The notes under the pieces were generated by a model. It worked only from the letters and a program-made list of their open reading frames with translations. It searched no databases and was not told the origin of the DNA. Shown one piece after another: positions 14,842 through 23,521 of a stretch of 40,294 bases of DNA. The DNA is taken from NCBI GenBank assembly GCA_934503195.1, contig CAKSVM010000020.1, positions 1-40,294 of the forward strand, in the 5' to 3' direction. The position numbers and the translations under genes were made by a program. The stretch comes from an uncultured Eubacteriales bacterium. GTDB taxonomy: Bacteria > Bacillota > Clostridia > Oscillospirales > CAG-272. Within the stretch, counting starts at the first letter, position 1, and the number at the start of each line of letters is the position of its first letter.

Positions 14842-16451
14842 ACCGGCTTCTTATTATCGACGGACACAATCTGCACTTTCAGATATTCTTTGGCATACGT
14901 TCAAAGCAGAAGAAGCGGCCGGGATATCCGGTGAAATTCGGCGAGAGCTTCACGGGATCGCTGAAAAGGATAATCCGCGCGGCGTCGCCGACCCATGTGG
15001 TGGTCGTGTTTGACGGCGAGCATGAGAACCCGCGCCGCGCGCTCTTCCCGGCCTACAAGGCGAACCGCCCGGATTATGATCTCCTGCCAGACGAGGAGAA
15101 TCCGTATCTACAGCTTCCGGCCGCGTTTGAGGCACTTGAAAAGCTCGGCGTGAAGTATATCGAGACGACGAGACTTGAGGCCGACGACCTGATCGCGCTC
15201 TGCGCAGAGCGATTCAAATCGGCGGCGCAGGTTATAGTCTGTTCGCACGACCACGATTTCTATCAGCTCATCTGCCCGCAGGTCAAGATCATGAACTACA
15301 GCGGAAAGCAGGGGACTTATTACGGCGAGGCGGCTTTCCGCGACGAGTTCCACATCTCGCCGCGCCGATTCGCCGACTACAAGGCACTGACCGGAGACAA
15401 ATCGGACAATATTCCCGGCGTCCGCGGAGTGGGCAACATCACGGCCGCGCGACTCCTCAACCGGTTCGGCGGAATCGAGGACATCATCGCGCACACTGGC
15501 GAGGTGAGGCAGAAGAAGCTCCGCAGATGCCTTGTAGAGGGCGTTGAACGGATGCGGCTCAATTACAAGCTGGTTAAGCTCGGCGGCGAGCAGTACGGCG
15601 AGGTTGAGCTTCCGTGGAAGCTATCCGAGCTTGAGTTCAGCCTGTCTGAGGAAAAGAAGCGCGGACGCGGAAGGGGAGCGAAGTCTCAGACCGCGGCGTC
15701 CGTCGGACAGAACGAACAGACCGCGCAGAATCCGAAAAATCCGCGCGGCGCGTCGGCCGCGAACAGTCCGAAGGGGCCGGATAACGCGAAAAACACAAAG
15801 AATCCGGGAAATCAGAAAAATATTCGCGATCCACAGAAGGAGCAGGCCGCGAAATCCGCCGCGCCGGATGAGGTGATTTCCGCGCCCGGAAAGACGCCGG
15901 ATCAGCCTCGGAAACCGAGAAATCAGAGGAGACGCCGCTCGTCAAAGCGGAATCATGCACAGAATCAGGCGATTCAGAACCAGATTGAACAGAATCAGAC
16001 GGCACAAAATCAAGCGGCTCAGCCCCAGACAGTGCAGATCCCTGCACAAGATCAGGCACAGCCGCCAAAACAGCCGTCGAAGTCTTCGAAAAAGAAGCAG
16101 AATCAGCCTAAAAAGCAGAGTGACAAGGCTTTGGAGCAGAAACAAAATCAGCCGCCAAAACAGACTGCGAAGGCACCGGAACAAAAGCAGGATCAGCCGC
16201 GAAAGCCGAAGCAGAATCAGCAAAAGAATCGGCAGACAAAGCCGAACGAGCGGCAAAGGCAGAGTCCGGAGCAGAATCAGAATAACACGGGAAAGCAGAA
16301 TCAGCCGCGAAAGCCGGGATATGACCGGAAAAAGCCGAGACGCGATGATTTCGCGCTTGATTTCGATTCGAATGAACCGATCGGAAACCGCATTCAGACT
16401 CGGAAGCCGATGTGGTTAGGCGGAGACGACGAGTCGGCGAGCCGCGACTGA
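14838..16451 (+). CDS. 5'-3' exonuclease with long disordered Q/N/K/P-rich tail
   Basis: Residues 1-270 are a PolA-type 5'-3' exonuclease: Asp8, Asp59, the LEADDLI motif (113-119), SHDHD (136-140), TGDKSDN (185-191) and the helix-three-turn-helix GVRGVGNITAARLL. Metal-binding acids are all present. From about residue 275 to 515 the sequence loses any fold and becomes rich in Gln, Asn, Lys and Pro with repeated QNQ, KQNQP and QPPKQ units. It ends with a different, probably conserved short motif (DDFALDFDSNEPIGNRIQ). Stand-alone enzymes of this kind are normally about 290-320 residues, so the tail nearly doubles it. It acts on DNA flaps or RNA primers. The tail could bind nucleic acid or drive condensation; this is inference. 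Confidence 0.9.
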   Translation: MNRLLIIDGHNLHFQIFFGIRSKQKKRPGYPVKFGESFTGSLKRIIRAASPTHVVVVFDGEHENPRRALFPAYKANRPDYDLLPDEENPYLQLPAAFEALEKLGVKYIETTRLEADDLIALCAERFKSAAQVIVCSHDHDFYQLICPQVKIMNYSGKQGTYYGEAAFRDEFHISPRRFADYKALTGDKSDNIPGVRGVGNITAARLLNRFGGIEDIIAHTGEVRQKKLRRCLVEGVERMRLNYKLVKLGGEQYGEVELPWKLSELEFSLSEEKKRGRGRGAKSQTAASVGQNEQTAQNPKNPRGASAANSPKGPDNAKNTKNPGNQKNIRDPQKEQAAKSAAPDEVISAPGKTPDQPRKPRNQRRRRSSKRNHAQNQAIQNQIEQNQTAQNQAAQPQTVQIPAQDQAQPPKQPSKSSKKKQNQPKKQSDKALEQKQNQPPKQTAKAPEQKQDQPRKPKQNQQKNRQTKPNERQRQSPEQNQNNTGKQNQPRKPGYDRKKPRRDDFALDFDSNEPIGNRIQTRKPMWLGGDDESASRD

Positions 16452-16479
16452 CACTGCCGCACGAGGAGAATATTACGTT

Positions 16480-17799
16480 ATGAACTATCAGAAATCACTT
16501 GAATATATCCATTCGGTCAGCTGGAAGGGGAGTGTTCCCGGACTTTCGCGGATTTCCGCTCTGCTTGACCTCATGGGGCATCCCGAGAAAAACTTCAAGG
16601 TCGTCCATGTCACCGGAACCAACGGCAAAGGCTCGACCTGCGCCATGATCGCCTCGGTTCTGAACAAGGCCGGGTATAAGACTGGGCTCTTCACTTCGCC
16701 GTATCTTATCGACTTCTGCGAGCGGATTATGGTGGGCGACCGCAAGATCGGCAAGCAGACTCTCGCCGACATAGCCGGATATGTCCGGTTCTTCGCCGAT
16801 AAGCTCGACGAAGCCGATAAGCCGACTGAGTTTGAGCTGATCACGGCGATCGGATTCGAATATTTCTCGCGCAGAGGATGCGATATCGTCGTCTGCGAGG
16901 TCGGAATGGGCGGAGAATTCGACGCTACGAACGTGATCCCTTCGCCAGAGGTCGCCGTCATCACCAACATCGGACTCGATCACACAAAGATTCTCGGTGA
17001 CACGATCGAAAAGATCGCCGCTACGAAGTCCGGGATCATCAAGCCGGGATGCGACGCCGTACTCTACAAATCGACCGATTCGGTCGAGGCAGTAGTGAGA
17101 GAACGCTGCGAAAAGGTCGGCGCGAATCTCCATGTCGTCGATTTCTCGGGAATTGAGGTCTCGACTGACGAGCTTGACGGGCAGGTGTTCTCCTGCGCCG
17201 GATTCAGGAATATCGGCATCCACCTTCTCGGCGAGCATCAGCGGAAAAACGCCTGCGTCGCTGTCGAGGTGCTGAAGGTTCTCCGGAAGAGAGGCTATAA
17301 TATCAGCGACGAGATCATCCGCAGAGGACTTCGCAGTACGTTCTGGCACGGACGCTTTGAGGTTGTAAGGCATTCGCCGACCGTCATTCTTGACGGCGGA
17401 CACAATCCGCAGTGCATCGGAACGCTTGTCGAAAGCGTGCGGAAGTATCTTTGCGGACGCGAGCTTATAATCCTGACCGGAGTTCTGGCCGACAAGGATT
17501 ATGAGCATATGTACAGCGAAATGTCGGAATACGCCTCGGAGTTCATCACGGTCACGCCGGGAAATCCGCGCGCGCTCGGTGCGCGTGAGCTTGCGAAGTA
17601 TCTTGAGGGCTTCGGAAAGCAAGTCACGCCCTGTAACAGCATTGACGAGGGCGTAAGACTCGCGTATGATCATGTGAAAGAAAAGCCGGATAGCGTGATT
17701 CTCTGTTATGGTTCGCTCTATATGCTCGGCGACGTCTACAGGGCGATTGACAAGTATATTCCGGCGACCGACCCGCAGGATTTCGTCGTGAAGAAGTAA
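16480..17799 (+). CDS. folC: Folylpolyglutamate / dihydrofolate synthase
   Basis: The 439-residue protein carries the Mur-ligase type ATP-binding motif HVTGTNGKGST (43-53), the FTSPYL segment, the metal-site HTKILGDTIEKIAATKSGII block and the C-terminal ILDGGHNPQ motif. This is FolC, which adds glutamate to folates (and often also makes dihydrofolate). Length and domain order are complete. It is the last gene of the operon that begins with GNAT, after a 28-base gap with a GGAG site. A bidirectional terminator follows at 17914. The 182 bp to the next gene contain nothing else. Confidence 0.95.
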   Translation: MNYQKSLEYIHSVSWKGSVPGLSRISALLDLMGHPEKNFKVVHVTGTNGKGSTCAMIASVLNKAGYKTGLFTSPYLIDFCERIMVGDRKIGKQTLADIAGYVRFFADKLDEADKPTEFELITAIGFEYFSRRGCDIVVCEVGMGGEFDATNVIPSPEVAVITNIGLDHTKILGDTIEKIAATKSGIIKPGCDAVLYKSTDSVEAVVRERCEKVGANLHVVDFSGIEVSTDELDGQVFSCAGFRNIGIHLLGEHQRKNACVAVEVLKVLRKRGYNISDEIIRRGLRSTFWHGRFEVVRHSPTVILDGGHNPQCIGTLVESVRKYLCGRELIILTGVLADKDYEHMYSEMSEYASEFITVTPGNPRALGARELAKYLEGFGKQVTPCNSIDEGVRLAYDHVKEKPDSVILCYGSLYMLGDVYRAIDKYIPATDPQDFVVKK

Positions 17800-17913
17800 G
17801 CGTCGGCTTACGGTTTCGGAATTCCGCCTCGCTTGAATGTCGGAAACTCTGATGGCCGCAGCGCGATAAACGCGAAATTCAGGCCATAAGCAAGCCTTTT
17901 AATAAAGTAACGG

Positions 17914-17962
17914 CAAAAATCCCGCCCGCGCCTTCTTGAGGTTCGCGGGACGGGATTTTTGT
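17914..17962. terminator. Bidirectional terminator between folC and SLH gene
   Basis: CAAAAATCCCG-CCCGCG pairs with CGCGGG-A-CGGGATTTTTG around a short loop. A-rich on one side and T-rich on the other, it suits both convergent genes. The bulged A is the only mismatch. Confidence 0.9.
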
Positions 17963-17981
17963 TCCGGATTGATTTTGACGC

Positions 17982-19259
17982 TCAGGAAACGGTGTCAGAG
18001 GCGATCATCGCGGCGGCGAGCTGTGCCGAGGCGGCGCGGGTGATCACGTCATACGGCGCGAGCGTGGACTTGCCGTCGATCTTTTCGCCGCGCATAAGTC
18101 CGGCAGAGCGTAGCGCGGACATTGATGCTCTCGCCCAGACCGGGACGCTTTCATCGGTTCCGATTGCCGACACCTCGATGCTCTCGTCGGCACCGATTCC
18201 GGTGAGTCTTGAGACAATCACGGCGGCTTCAGCTCTGGTTATCTTATTGTTCGGGCAGAAGCAGAGCTTTCCGTCGATCTCGACTCCGGAGATCACTCCG
18301 AGGGTTGCCGCGAGGGCGACACTGCCCTTATATTCTCCGGGAATCGAATCGTCGTCCGAGAATCCGGTGCTTTTTGCGGCGAAGCCGTTATATCCGGCGG
18401 CCTTCATCATGAAGTCGAGGAACTCCGCGCGGCTCATCGGCTCGTCGGGATAGAATTTATCGCCCGACTCGATTATCCCGGCGCGCTCGCAGGCGATCAC
18501 CGCGGCGTTTGCCCAGTGTCCGTCAAGATCCGAGAAGATCTCCGACGCTTGGGGCGTGTCTACCTTCAGGGATACCTTCACGGTATTCGAGGCCGCGCCG
18601 TAGCGGTCGACGGCTCTGAGTGTAAAGCTGTCGCGTCCCTTGTAGTCGGCGTCGGGCGTGTAGACGTAGTAGCCGAGCGAGGGATCGGTGAGCGTCAGTC
18701 TTCCGTGCGAGGGTGAGGAGATTATCTCGAATTTCAGCTGATCGCCGTCGGGATCAGCGGCTGAGACGCTTCCGAGAGACGAGATTCCCGAGAAGACTCC
18801 GGTTGTAATCTCACCCGGTTGAGTCACGACGGGTGCGGAATTGATTCTTTCCAGCGCGAAGACCTCGCAGTCATAGCCGGCCGCGCCGGATTTTCCGTAT
18901 GTGAAGCCGAAGCTCGTCTCAATCTCAGTCTTTCCGGACGGAACAAAACGGAGCGAGGAGAGATTCTTTTCCGCTATGGTCTGGCCGGAAAAGACTTCGA
19001 GCGAGCCGAGCTTCAGAATCCCGGCCTCGCGCGGCGGGAGAGAGGTTATCGTGATTTTCGACACCTTTTCGAGTCCGAGTCCGTTCTTGAAATCATCGGC
19101 CGAGAAATAGATCTCGGATCCCGCGACTCCGGTCTTGATAAGCTTATAATCGGTCGCGATGACCGAAAGTCCGGGCGACACCGGGGCGTCCGCCGACACA
19201 ACAAGTCCGCTTCCGACGAGAACGAGGACAGCCGCTAAGAATTTTGTAATCCGCTTCAT
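17982..19259 (-). CDS. Secreted SLH-domain cell-surface protein
   Basis: A signal peptide (MKRITKFLAAVLVLVGSGLV, cleavage after VSA) leads a 425-residue protein. The middle holds a cadherin/Ig-like beta repeat (about 150-225), with AADPDGDQLKFEIISSP and YVYTPDADYKGRDSFTL, and an N-terminal unknown domain. The C-terminal third has three S-layer-homology units, starting FSDLDGHWANAAV, then DDDSIPGEYKGSV and VPVWARASMSAL. SLH units bind pyruvylated secondary wall polymer, so the protein is anchored on the cell wall. It starts after a strong AAGGAGG site. It may be an adhesin or structural protein; no enzyme domain is seen. Confidence 0.88.
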   Translation of the reverse strand: MKRITKFLAAVLVLVGSGLVVSADAPVSPGLSVIATDYKLIKTGVAGSEIYFSADDFKNGLGLEKVSKITITSLPPREAGILKLGSLEVFSGQTIAEKNLSSLRFVPSGKTEIETSFGFTYGKSGAAGYDCEVFALERINSAPVVTQPGEITTGVFSGISSLGSVSAADPDGDQLKFEIISSPSHGRLTLTDPSLGYYVYTPDADYKGRDSFTLRAVDRYGAASNTVKVSLKVDTPQASEIFSDLDGHWANAAVIACERAGIIESGDKFYPDEPMSRAEFLDFMMKAAGYNGFAAKSTGFSDDDSIPGEYKGSVALAATLGVISGVEIDGKLCFCPNNKITRAEAAVIVSRLTGIGADESIEVSAIGTDESVPVWARASMSALRSAGLMRGEKIDGKSTLAPYDVITRAASAQLAAAMIASDTVS

Positions 19260-19324
19260 ATAAAAATACCTCCTTACGAAGCTTTTTTACGAATCTATTT
19301 TTGCCGCGATTTCCTGAGTTATAC

Positions 19325-19362
19325 AAAAAAGACCCCGATCGGAAAAAAATCCGTTCGGGGAT
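19325..19362 (-). terminator. Terminator of MoxR-DUF58-DUF4129 operon
   Basis: On the minus strand ATCCCCGAACGGA and TCCGATCGGGGT form a stem with one mismatch around a T-rich loop, followed by CTTTTTTG. It lies 80 bp after the operon's last stop codon. Confidence 0.85.
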
Positions 19363-19370
19363 CTCGGGAT

Positions 19371-19440
19371 AAGCTGAATAAATTGAGTTTCACACAAAAA
19401 GGCTTGGATTTATGTTTTTTTTTTGCGTGAAAACAGCCTT
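19371..19440 (+). repeat. Diverged repeat flanking the MoxR operon, copy A
   Basis: AAGCTGAATAAATTGAGTTT followed by GTGAAAACAGCCTT resembles AAGCTGAATAATCGGAGTTT and GTGAAAACAACCTT at 23202-23240, with an extra 33 bases in this copy. The arms TTTCAC and GTGAAA can pair. Copy A lies just after, and copy B just before, the operon. Confidence 0.4.
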
Positions 19441-19441
19441 G

Positions 19442-20926
19442 TTATGACAGCCTTTTTGCCACGACCTTCTGAACCGCGTCGAGAGCCGCTTTCGTTGTCT
19501 CGGGCGACGGCGATTTTTCGGCGTAGCAGACAAGCTCGACCGCGTCGGTCACGCCATCGATGCCATCGAGCGAAAGCGTCTGACTTATCTTTTCGGCAAG
19601 CTCGCGCGGGGTGTCGCATTCGCGGAGAGCGGGATTCAGATCGCGGAGGAGGTTAATCATAACGACGTAGGAATATGTCAGTTTTTCGCCGTCGTTCTTC
19701 ATCGCGGAGAGCTTTCCCGAGAACTCGCGCAGAGTCAGTTTCCCGCGCCGATCGAAGACCTTTGGCACCCGCGAGCTGCCCGCGACGGTCATCATCTCGG
19801 TTTCGTCGCGGAAGTTTATCTCGGATTCGGGAACATAGCTGTCCTTTCCCATGAAGAGCCTGACGATCGAGTCTAGCCAGCTGTAGATCGCCTTGAATAA
19901 GGCCTGAACCGCTCCGGTGCGGATGAAGATCACCATGACGATCACGGCTATGATCGTCACTATCGCGCCGATTATCATCGCCGCGCCCGCGAAATCGTTG
20001 CCCTCGAAAACGGCCTCGGCTACATCGGCCTTATCAAGCTTTTCGGGGACCTTATCGGGACGGCTGTTGAGAAGATACCACAGCGCGAGGAAGAAGATGA
20101 ATCTGAGAATATACCAGATTCCGCCGACCACTACAAACGCGGCCGCTCCGACGACGATCGTCGCGAGAATCCAGAGCAGCACCATCCGAAGGTCGTACAT
20201 CCGCGCATTGTTTCCGATTTTCGCCACGGTTGTCGCCTGCGATTTTCTGACGATTACGCTCTGATTCAGTATCACCGCCGCCGACGCGAGGTAGAGAATG
20301 AAGCAGATTCCGAACATCAGACTGAATCTTGTCATCAGCGCACTGAGCGACACAGACGAATATGATATCGCGACGAGCATATATAATAAGAAGCTTACTC
20401 CCGACGCGGTCAGCACGCGCCTTTGCGACATGAGCTGTCCGGGCGGGAAAAACGCGCTCCGTATCCCGAATCCCATCATAATGAGCGAGGTTATCTGGCT
20501 TATGAAGGGGTGGATAGAGTATTCGTCAAAGGATTTGAGAATGTCGCGGAGCATAAGCTGGCGGTAGTATTCAAACCAGAGCCTTCGCGTCAAGAGAATT
20601 CCGATGACGCAGATTAAAACGGCCGGAATCGCCTGACGGGCGTTGAAATACTTCGCGTTCCCCTCCCACGAGTAGTCGGCTTCGCGCTTTTTTCCGAGCG
20701 CGGCGAGAACCGCCGACTGGAGTATGTAGGCTATAAAATACCAGGTAGCCGGGAGAAGGTAGGTTATGAGCGGGAGATCGGCCACTCCGAGCGTGAAGAT
20801 CGTAACGGCTGACGTGATTCCGATTCCGAGAAAGCAGACTCCGCCCGCCGCGATCACGTCGCACAGACGATCGACCGGATTCCCGGCTATGCGCGATAAG
20901 CCTTCTCTCAGTTTTGACGCTACCAT
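19442..20926 (-). CDS. Multi-pass membrane protein with DUF4129-like C-terminus
   Basis: The 494-residue protein has six or more hydrophobic segments (about 25-300, then 320-345). A cytoplasmic or extracellular C-terminal region (about 390-490) begins VPKVFDRRGKLTLREFSGKL and carries the helical pattern of DUF4129. It is the third gene of the MoxR-DUF58 cluster, starting inside the end of the DUF58 gene (7-base overlap). In related bacteria such operons also contain a transglutaminase-like membrane protein, which is missing here; this protein takes its place. The cluster is associated with envelope maintenance or protein assembly. Confidence 0.75.
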   Translation of the reverse strand: MVASKLREGLSRIAGNPVDRLCDVIAAGGVCFLGIGITSAVTIFTLGVADLPLITYLLPATWYFIAYILQSAVLAALGKKREADYSWEGNAKYFNARQAIPAVLICVIGILLTRRLWFEYYRQLMLRDILKSFDEYSIHPFISQITSLIMMGFGIRSAFFPPGQLMSQRRVLTASGVSFLLYMLVAISYSSVSLSALMTRFSLMFGICFILYLASAAVILNQSVIVRKSQATTVAKIGNNARMYDLRMVLLWILATIVVGAAAFVVVGGIWYILRFIFFLALWYLLNSRPDKVPEKLDKADVAEAVFEGNDFAGAAMIIGAIVTIIAVIVMVIFIRTGAVQALFKAIYSWLDSIVRLFMGKDSYVPESEINFRDETEMMTVAGSSRVPKVFDRRGKLTLREFSGKLSAMKNDGEKLTYSYVVMINLLRDLNPALRECDTPRELAEKISQTLSLDGIDGVTDAVELVCYAEKSPSPETTKAALDAVQKVVAKRLS

Positions 20927-22143
20927 GTTCCCACCACCTTGTAAGAGTCGAAATAAGTGCGGTAAAAGACCTTCATATCCTCGGGAATCTGGGTCACGCC
21001 GCGGTTTGAGGTCGTGACGTAGAAGATAACCTCGATCCCGAGCTTCTTCATCTGCTCATGAAAGACTAGCATCCGTCCGTCAAGCACAGCGGTGACGAAG
21101 ATTATGTTTCCGTTGTCGGCGAAGAAGCGCGGGTTTTCGACGACGTAATCGAGAAGCTTTTCGATCGGCATCGAGAATTTCATTTCAAGCGTCGCCAGTG
21201 TCCTCATCGCGTCGAGCGTGCCGAATTTGCCCACGAACGGCGGGGTCATGAGGATTTTCCTTCCGGTTTCGTCGTCTCCGGCGATGTAGTCGGTTGAGAT
21301 TGTCTCGGGCGGGGTATTCGCGATGAGACGGACGGGGACGTTTTCCTTTGAGAAGCGTTCGAGAAGCGACGCCGCTACGGTGATGTTGTATTCGATGAAC
21401 TCGGGCGTTTCGGGCGTGTCGTCACTCCGCTCGATGATCTGCGAACACATATTGAGAATCACGTTCGACTGGAGCTTTTTCATATATTCCTCGACGTTGA
21501 CCATGAGGCTTCCGTGCGAGGCGGTGAGCTTCCAGTTAATTTTATTCATCGGGTCGAGCGGGGTGTAGTCGCGCGCTCCTGCGCGGAGCATCGGATCGGT
21601 GAGGAGACTCCGCTTTGAAAGAATGTCTCCCGAATAGCACTGAACCGACGTGAATTCTCTTTCAAGCTCGACCGGGGCGGGGAGGACGGTGACGGTTGTC
21701 GATTTCGTCTTCGGGACGCTGTAGCCCTTTGAGATCGGGTTGTAGCCGATGAGATCGTTTGAGACGAGCATGACGTCGCCGAGCGAATAAATCCCGCGCT
21801 TTTTGCAGCTGATTCTCCAGCGGCGTTTTATCCGCTGTCTTCCTTTAAGGACGAACATACTTTCAAGGCTTCCGACGAATTCGTCCCGTGTCTTTCCGCC
21901 CACAAATTTCGCGAGTCTGAACGCGAGTCCGACCGGGAGAATTGTCGTGACCTTAATGAAGGGAACCGGAAGCGGCTTGTCGTTCGTCAGCTCCTCGTAC
22001 ATATAGATATCGTCTCCGACCGTGACCTCGGTTGAGTCGAGGCTCACCCTGTAGTCGAGATCCCTGAAGGCGTATTTCTTGTAGACCCTCATCTGTACGA
22101 AGTAGAGAACGGCGGCCATTATAAGAGCGACAATGAACAGCAT
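20920..22143 (-). CDS. DUF58 (von Willebrand-like) protein
   Basis: The 407-residue protein opens with one hydrophobic segment (MLFIVALIMAAVLYFVQ), followed by a beta-sandwich region. The DUF58 core carries the signature GARDYTPLDPMNKINWKLTA (near residue 190). DUF58 proteins usually pair with MoxR AAA ATPases, and this gene starts one base after the MoxR stop codon. The expected metal-binding motif of a VWA domain is not obvious, as is common in this family. It is likely membrane-bound, with the soluble part in the cytoplasm. Confidence 0.9.
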   Translation of the reverse strand: MLFIVALIMAAVLYFVQMRVYKKYAFRDLDYRVSLDSTEVTVGDDIYMYEELTNDKPLPVPFIKVTTILPVGLAFRLAKFVGGKTRDEFVGSLESMFVLKGRQRIKRRWRISCKKRGIYSLGDVMLVSNDLIGYNPISKGYSVPKTKSTTVTVLPAPVELEREFTSVQCYSGDILSKRSLLTDPMLRAGARDYTPLDPMNKINWKLTASHGSLMVNVEEYMKKLQSNVILNMCSQIIERSDDTPETPEFIEYNITVAASLLERFSKENVPVRLIANTPPETISTDYIAGDDETGRKILMTPPFVGKFGTLDAMRTLATLEMKFSMPIEKLLDYVVENPRFFADNGNIIFVTAVLDGRMLVFHEQMKKLGIEVIFYVTTSNRGVTQIPEDMKVFYRTYFDSYKVVGTW

Positions 22144-22144
22144 T

Positions 22145-23083
22145 TCATTCCACCGGGACGGGAACCGAGTCGACGATATAGTCGATTATATTCTCGTTCG
22201 CGTCCGAAATGCGCGCGGTCGACTGTGAGCGCGAGATTATGCGGTGGCCGAGAACCGGAGTCGCGACGGCCTTTACGTCGTCAGGGAGCAGATAATCGCG
22301 TCCCTCGATCGCGGCGTTGGCCTGCGCCGCGTGCAGAAGCGCGAGCGTTCCGCGGGGCGAGACTCCGAGCCGGATCCGGTCGCTCTCTCTTGTCGCGACA
22401 GCGATATTCACGATATAGTCGGCGAGCTTGCCGCTTACGTGGACCTTTCTGACCTCATCCTTCGCGGCGGTTATATCGTCCCTGCCGCAGACCGCGCCGA
22501 GAGTCGAGAGCGGACTTTCCTTGACGTGTCCGGTGAGGATCTCCTTTTCGGCCTCCTTTCCGGGATAGCCGAGCGAGAGCTTCATTAAGAATCGGTCGAT
22601 CTGCGCCTCGGGGAGCGGGAAGGTTCCCTGCGACTCGATCGGGTTTTCGGTCGCGATGACAAAGAACGGCTCTTCGAGCTTATATGTAACGCCGTCGACC
22701 GACACCTGACGCTCTTCCATCGCCTCAAGAAGCGCGGACTGGGTTCGTGGTGTCGTGCGGTTTATCTCGTCGGCGATGACGATGTTTGCGAAGATCGGAC
22801 CCTTCCGGAAGGTAAATTCCGACTTTTTGAGGTCAAAGAAGTTTATTCCGGTGATATCGCTCGGAAGAAGGTCGGGCGTGAACTGGATTCGTCTTGATTC
22901 GCCGCCGATCGAGAGGGCGAGCGCGCGGGCAAGCGAGGTCTTACCTGTGCCGGGAATATCGTCCAGAAGCACGTGTCCTCCGGCGAGAAGCGCGGTGATG
23001 ATGATCTTTATCCGGTCGTTTTTACCGTAGATGACTTTTCCGATGTTTTCTGTGAGACTTGTCGCGAGGGACTTTACGTTCAT
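22145..23083 (-). CDS. MoxR-family AAA+ ATPase
   Basis: This 312-residue ATPase has Walker A IPGTGKTS (43-50), Walker B VIADE (102-106), the sensor region TENPIESQGTFPLPEAQIDRF and the C-terminal arginine/lid domain with RLGVSPRGTLALLHAAQ. MoxR proteins act as chaperones for the assembly or activation of membrane or secreted complexes. It is the first gene of a three-gene operon with DUF58 and a DUF4129-like protein. Promoter and AAAGGAA ribosome site are strong. Confidence 0.95.
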   Translation of the reverse strand: MNVKSLATSLTENIGKVIYGKNDRIKIIITALLAGGHVLLDDIPGTGKTSLARALALSIGGESRRIQFTPDLLPSDITGINFFDLKKSEFTFRKGPIFANIVIADEINRTTPRTQSALLEAMEERQVSVDGVTYKLEEPFFVIATENPIESQGTFPLPEAQIDRFLMKLSLGYPGKEAEKEILTGHVKESPLSTLGAVCGRDDITAAKDEVRKVHVSGKLADYIVNIAVATRESDRIRLGVSPRGTLALLHAAQANAAIEGRDYLLPDDVKAVATPVLGHRIISRSQSTARISDANENIIDYIVDSVPVPVE

Positions 23084-23118
23084 GATGCTGATTCCTTTCC
23101 GTATTATGGTTTGATTTA

Positions 23119-23147
23119 ATTATATCACACGTTCACGTGATTGTCAA
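23119..23147 (-). promoter_or_regulatory. Promoter of MoxR operon with palindromic spacer
   Basis: On the minus strand TTGACA (23142-23147) and TATAAT (23119-23124) are 17 bp apart, a full consensus, with TG before the -10. The spacer holds an inverted repeat, CACG-TGAA-CGTG, extended to ATCACG and CGTGTGAT with one bulge, which may be a repressor site. Confidence 0.88.
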
Positions 23148-23201
23148 TAGGAATTCAGAAATTTTTTTGCGGATTTTTATTCGCGGAATTTTCTAGGAGG
23201 G

Positions 23202-23240
23202 AAGCTGAATAATCGGAGTTTTCATGTGAAAACAACCTTA
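23202..23240 (+). repeat. Diverged repeat flanking the MoxR operon, copy B
   Basis: AAGCTGAATAATCGGAGTTT continues into GTTTTCA-TG-TGAAAAC, a near-perfect palindrome (23218-23233), then AACCTTA. It matches copy A at 19371. It lies in the 200-bp gap between the MoxR promoter and the next promoter, where no gene is seen. Confidence 0.4.
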
Positions 23241-23285
23241 AATCAGCGGTTTTTTAGGAATTTTTGCTTTTATTTGATTTTTCTA

Positions 23286-23314
23286 TTGCTTTTTCAGAAG
23301 AGATGGTGTATAAT
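23286..23314 (+). promoter_or_regulatory. Promoter of leader peptide / CD3324-type gene
   Basis: TATAAT (23309-23314) is clear; the -35 at 17 bp is a weak TTGCTT (23286-23291). The expected transcript starts near 23321 with the hairpin AGACT-AGTCT. Confidence 0.65.
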
Positions 23315-23322
23315 GTATACGT

Positions 23323-23485
23323 AGACTTTCACCGGAGTCTGCTAATATTCACGAAAGGAGCTGGTGTTAAAATGACGAATTATAAGGTGATTCTGGCGTA
23401 ACCTCCGGTTTCGGAACTCCTATAGTGGAATAGGAATGGCGATCCGCGAGTTATGCCGCCTCGCGGAGACCGTAAAAGGTCTCCG
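23323..23485 (+). promoter_or_regulatory. Structured 5' leader with alternative hairpins
   Basis: Four pairings can be read by eye: AGACT (23323-23327) with AGTCT (23336-23340); ACCGGAG (23331-23337) with CTCCGGT (23403-23409), which encloses the small ORF; CCGCGA (23444-23449) with TCGCGG (23461-23466); and CGGAGACC (23464-23471) with GGTCTCCG (23478-23485). The first pair competes with the second, and the third with the fourth, because they share bases. This is the layout of a translation-controlled switch. No known riboswitch core is recognised. Confidence 0.5.
23372..23401 (+). CDS. Candidate nine-residue leader peptide (MTNYKVILA)
   Basis: ATG at 23372 is preceded by a strong AAAGGAG (23354-23360, 11-base spacing) and opens a frame that ends at TAA 23399-23401. 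It lies 120 bases upstream of the CD3324-type gene, which has its own GAGGAG site. The full ribosome site for a nine-codon frame is unlikely to be an accident and suggests translation-dependent control. No amino-acid run points to a specific attenuation signal. Confidence 0.5.
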   Translation: MTNYKVILA

Positions 23486-23521
23486 TGGGAGCTTTGAACA
23501 TAACGAGAGGAGAGCGCGAAA

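Noticed and set aside
16495..17673. 392-residue frame antisense to folC
   Set aside because: The FolC signatures on the plus strand are unambiguous and the antisense product has no recognisable fold.
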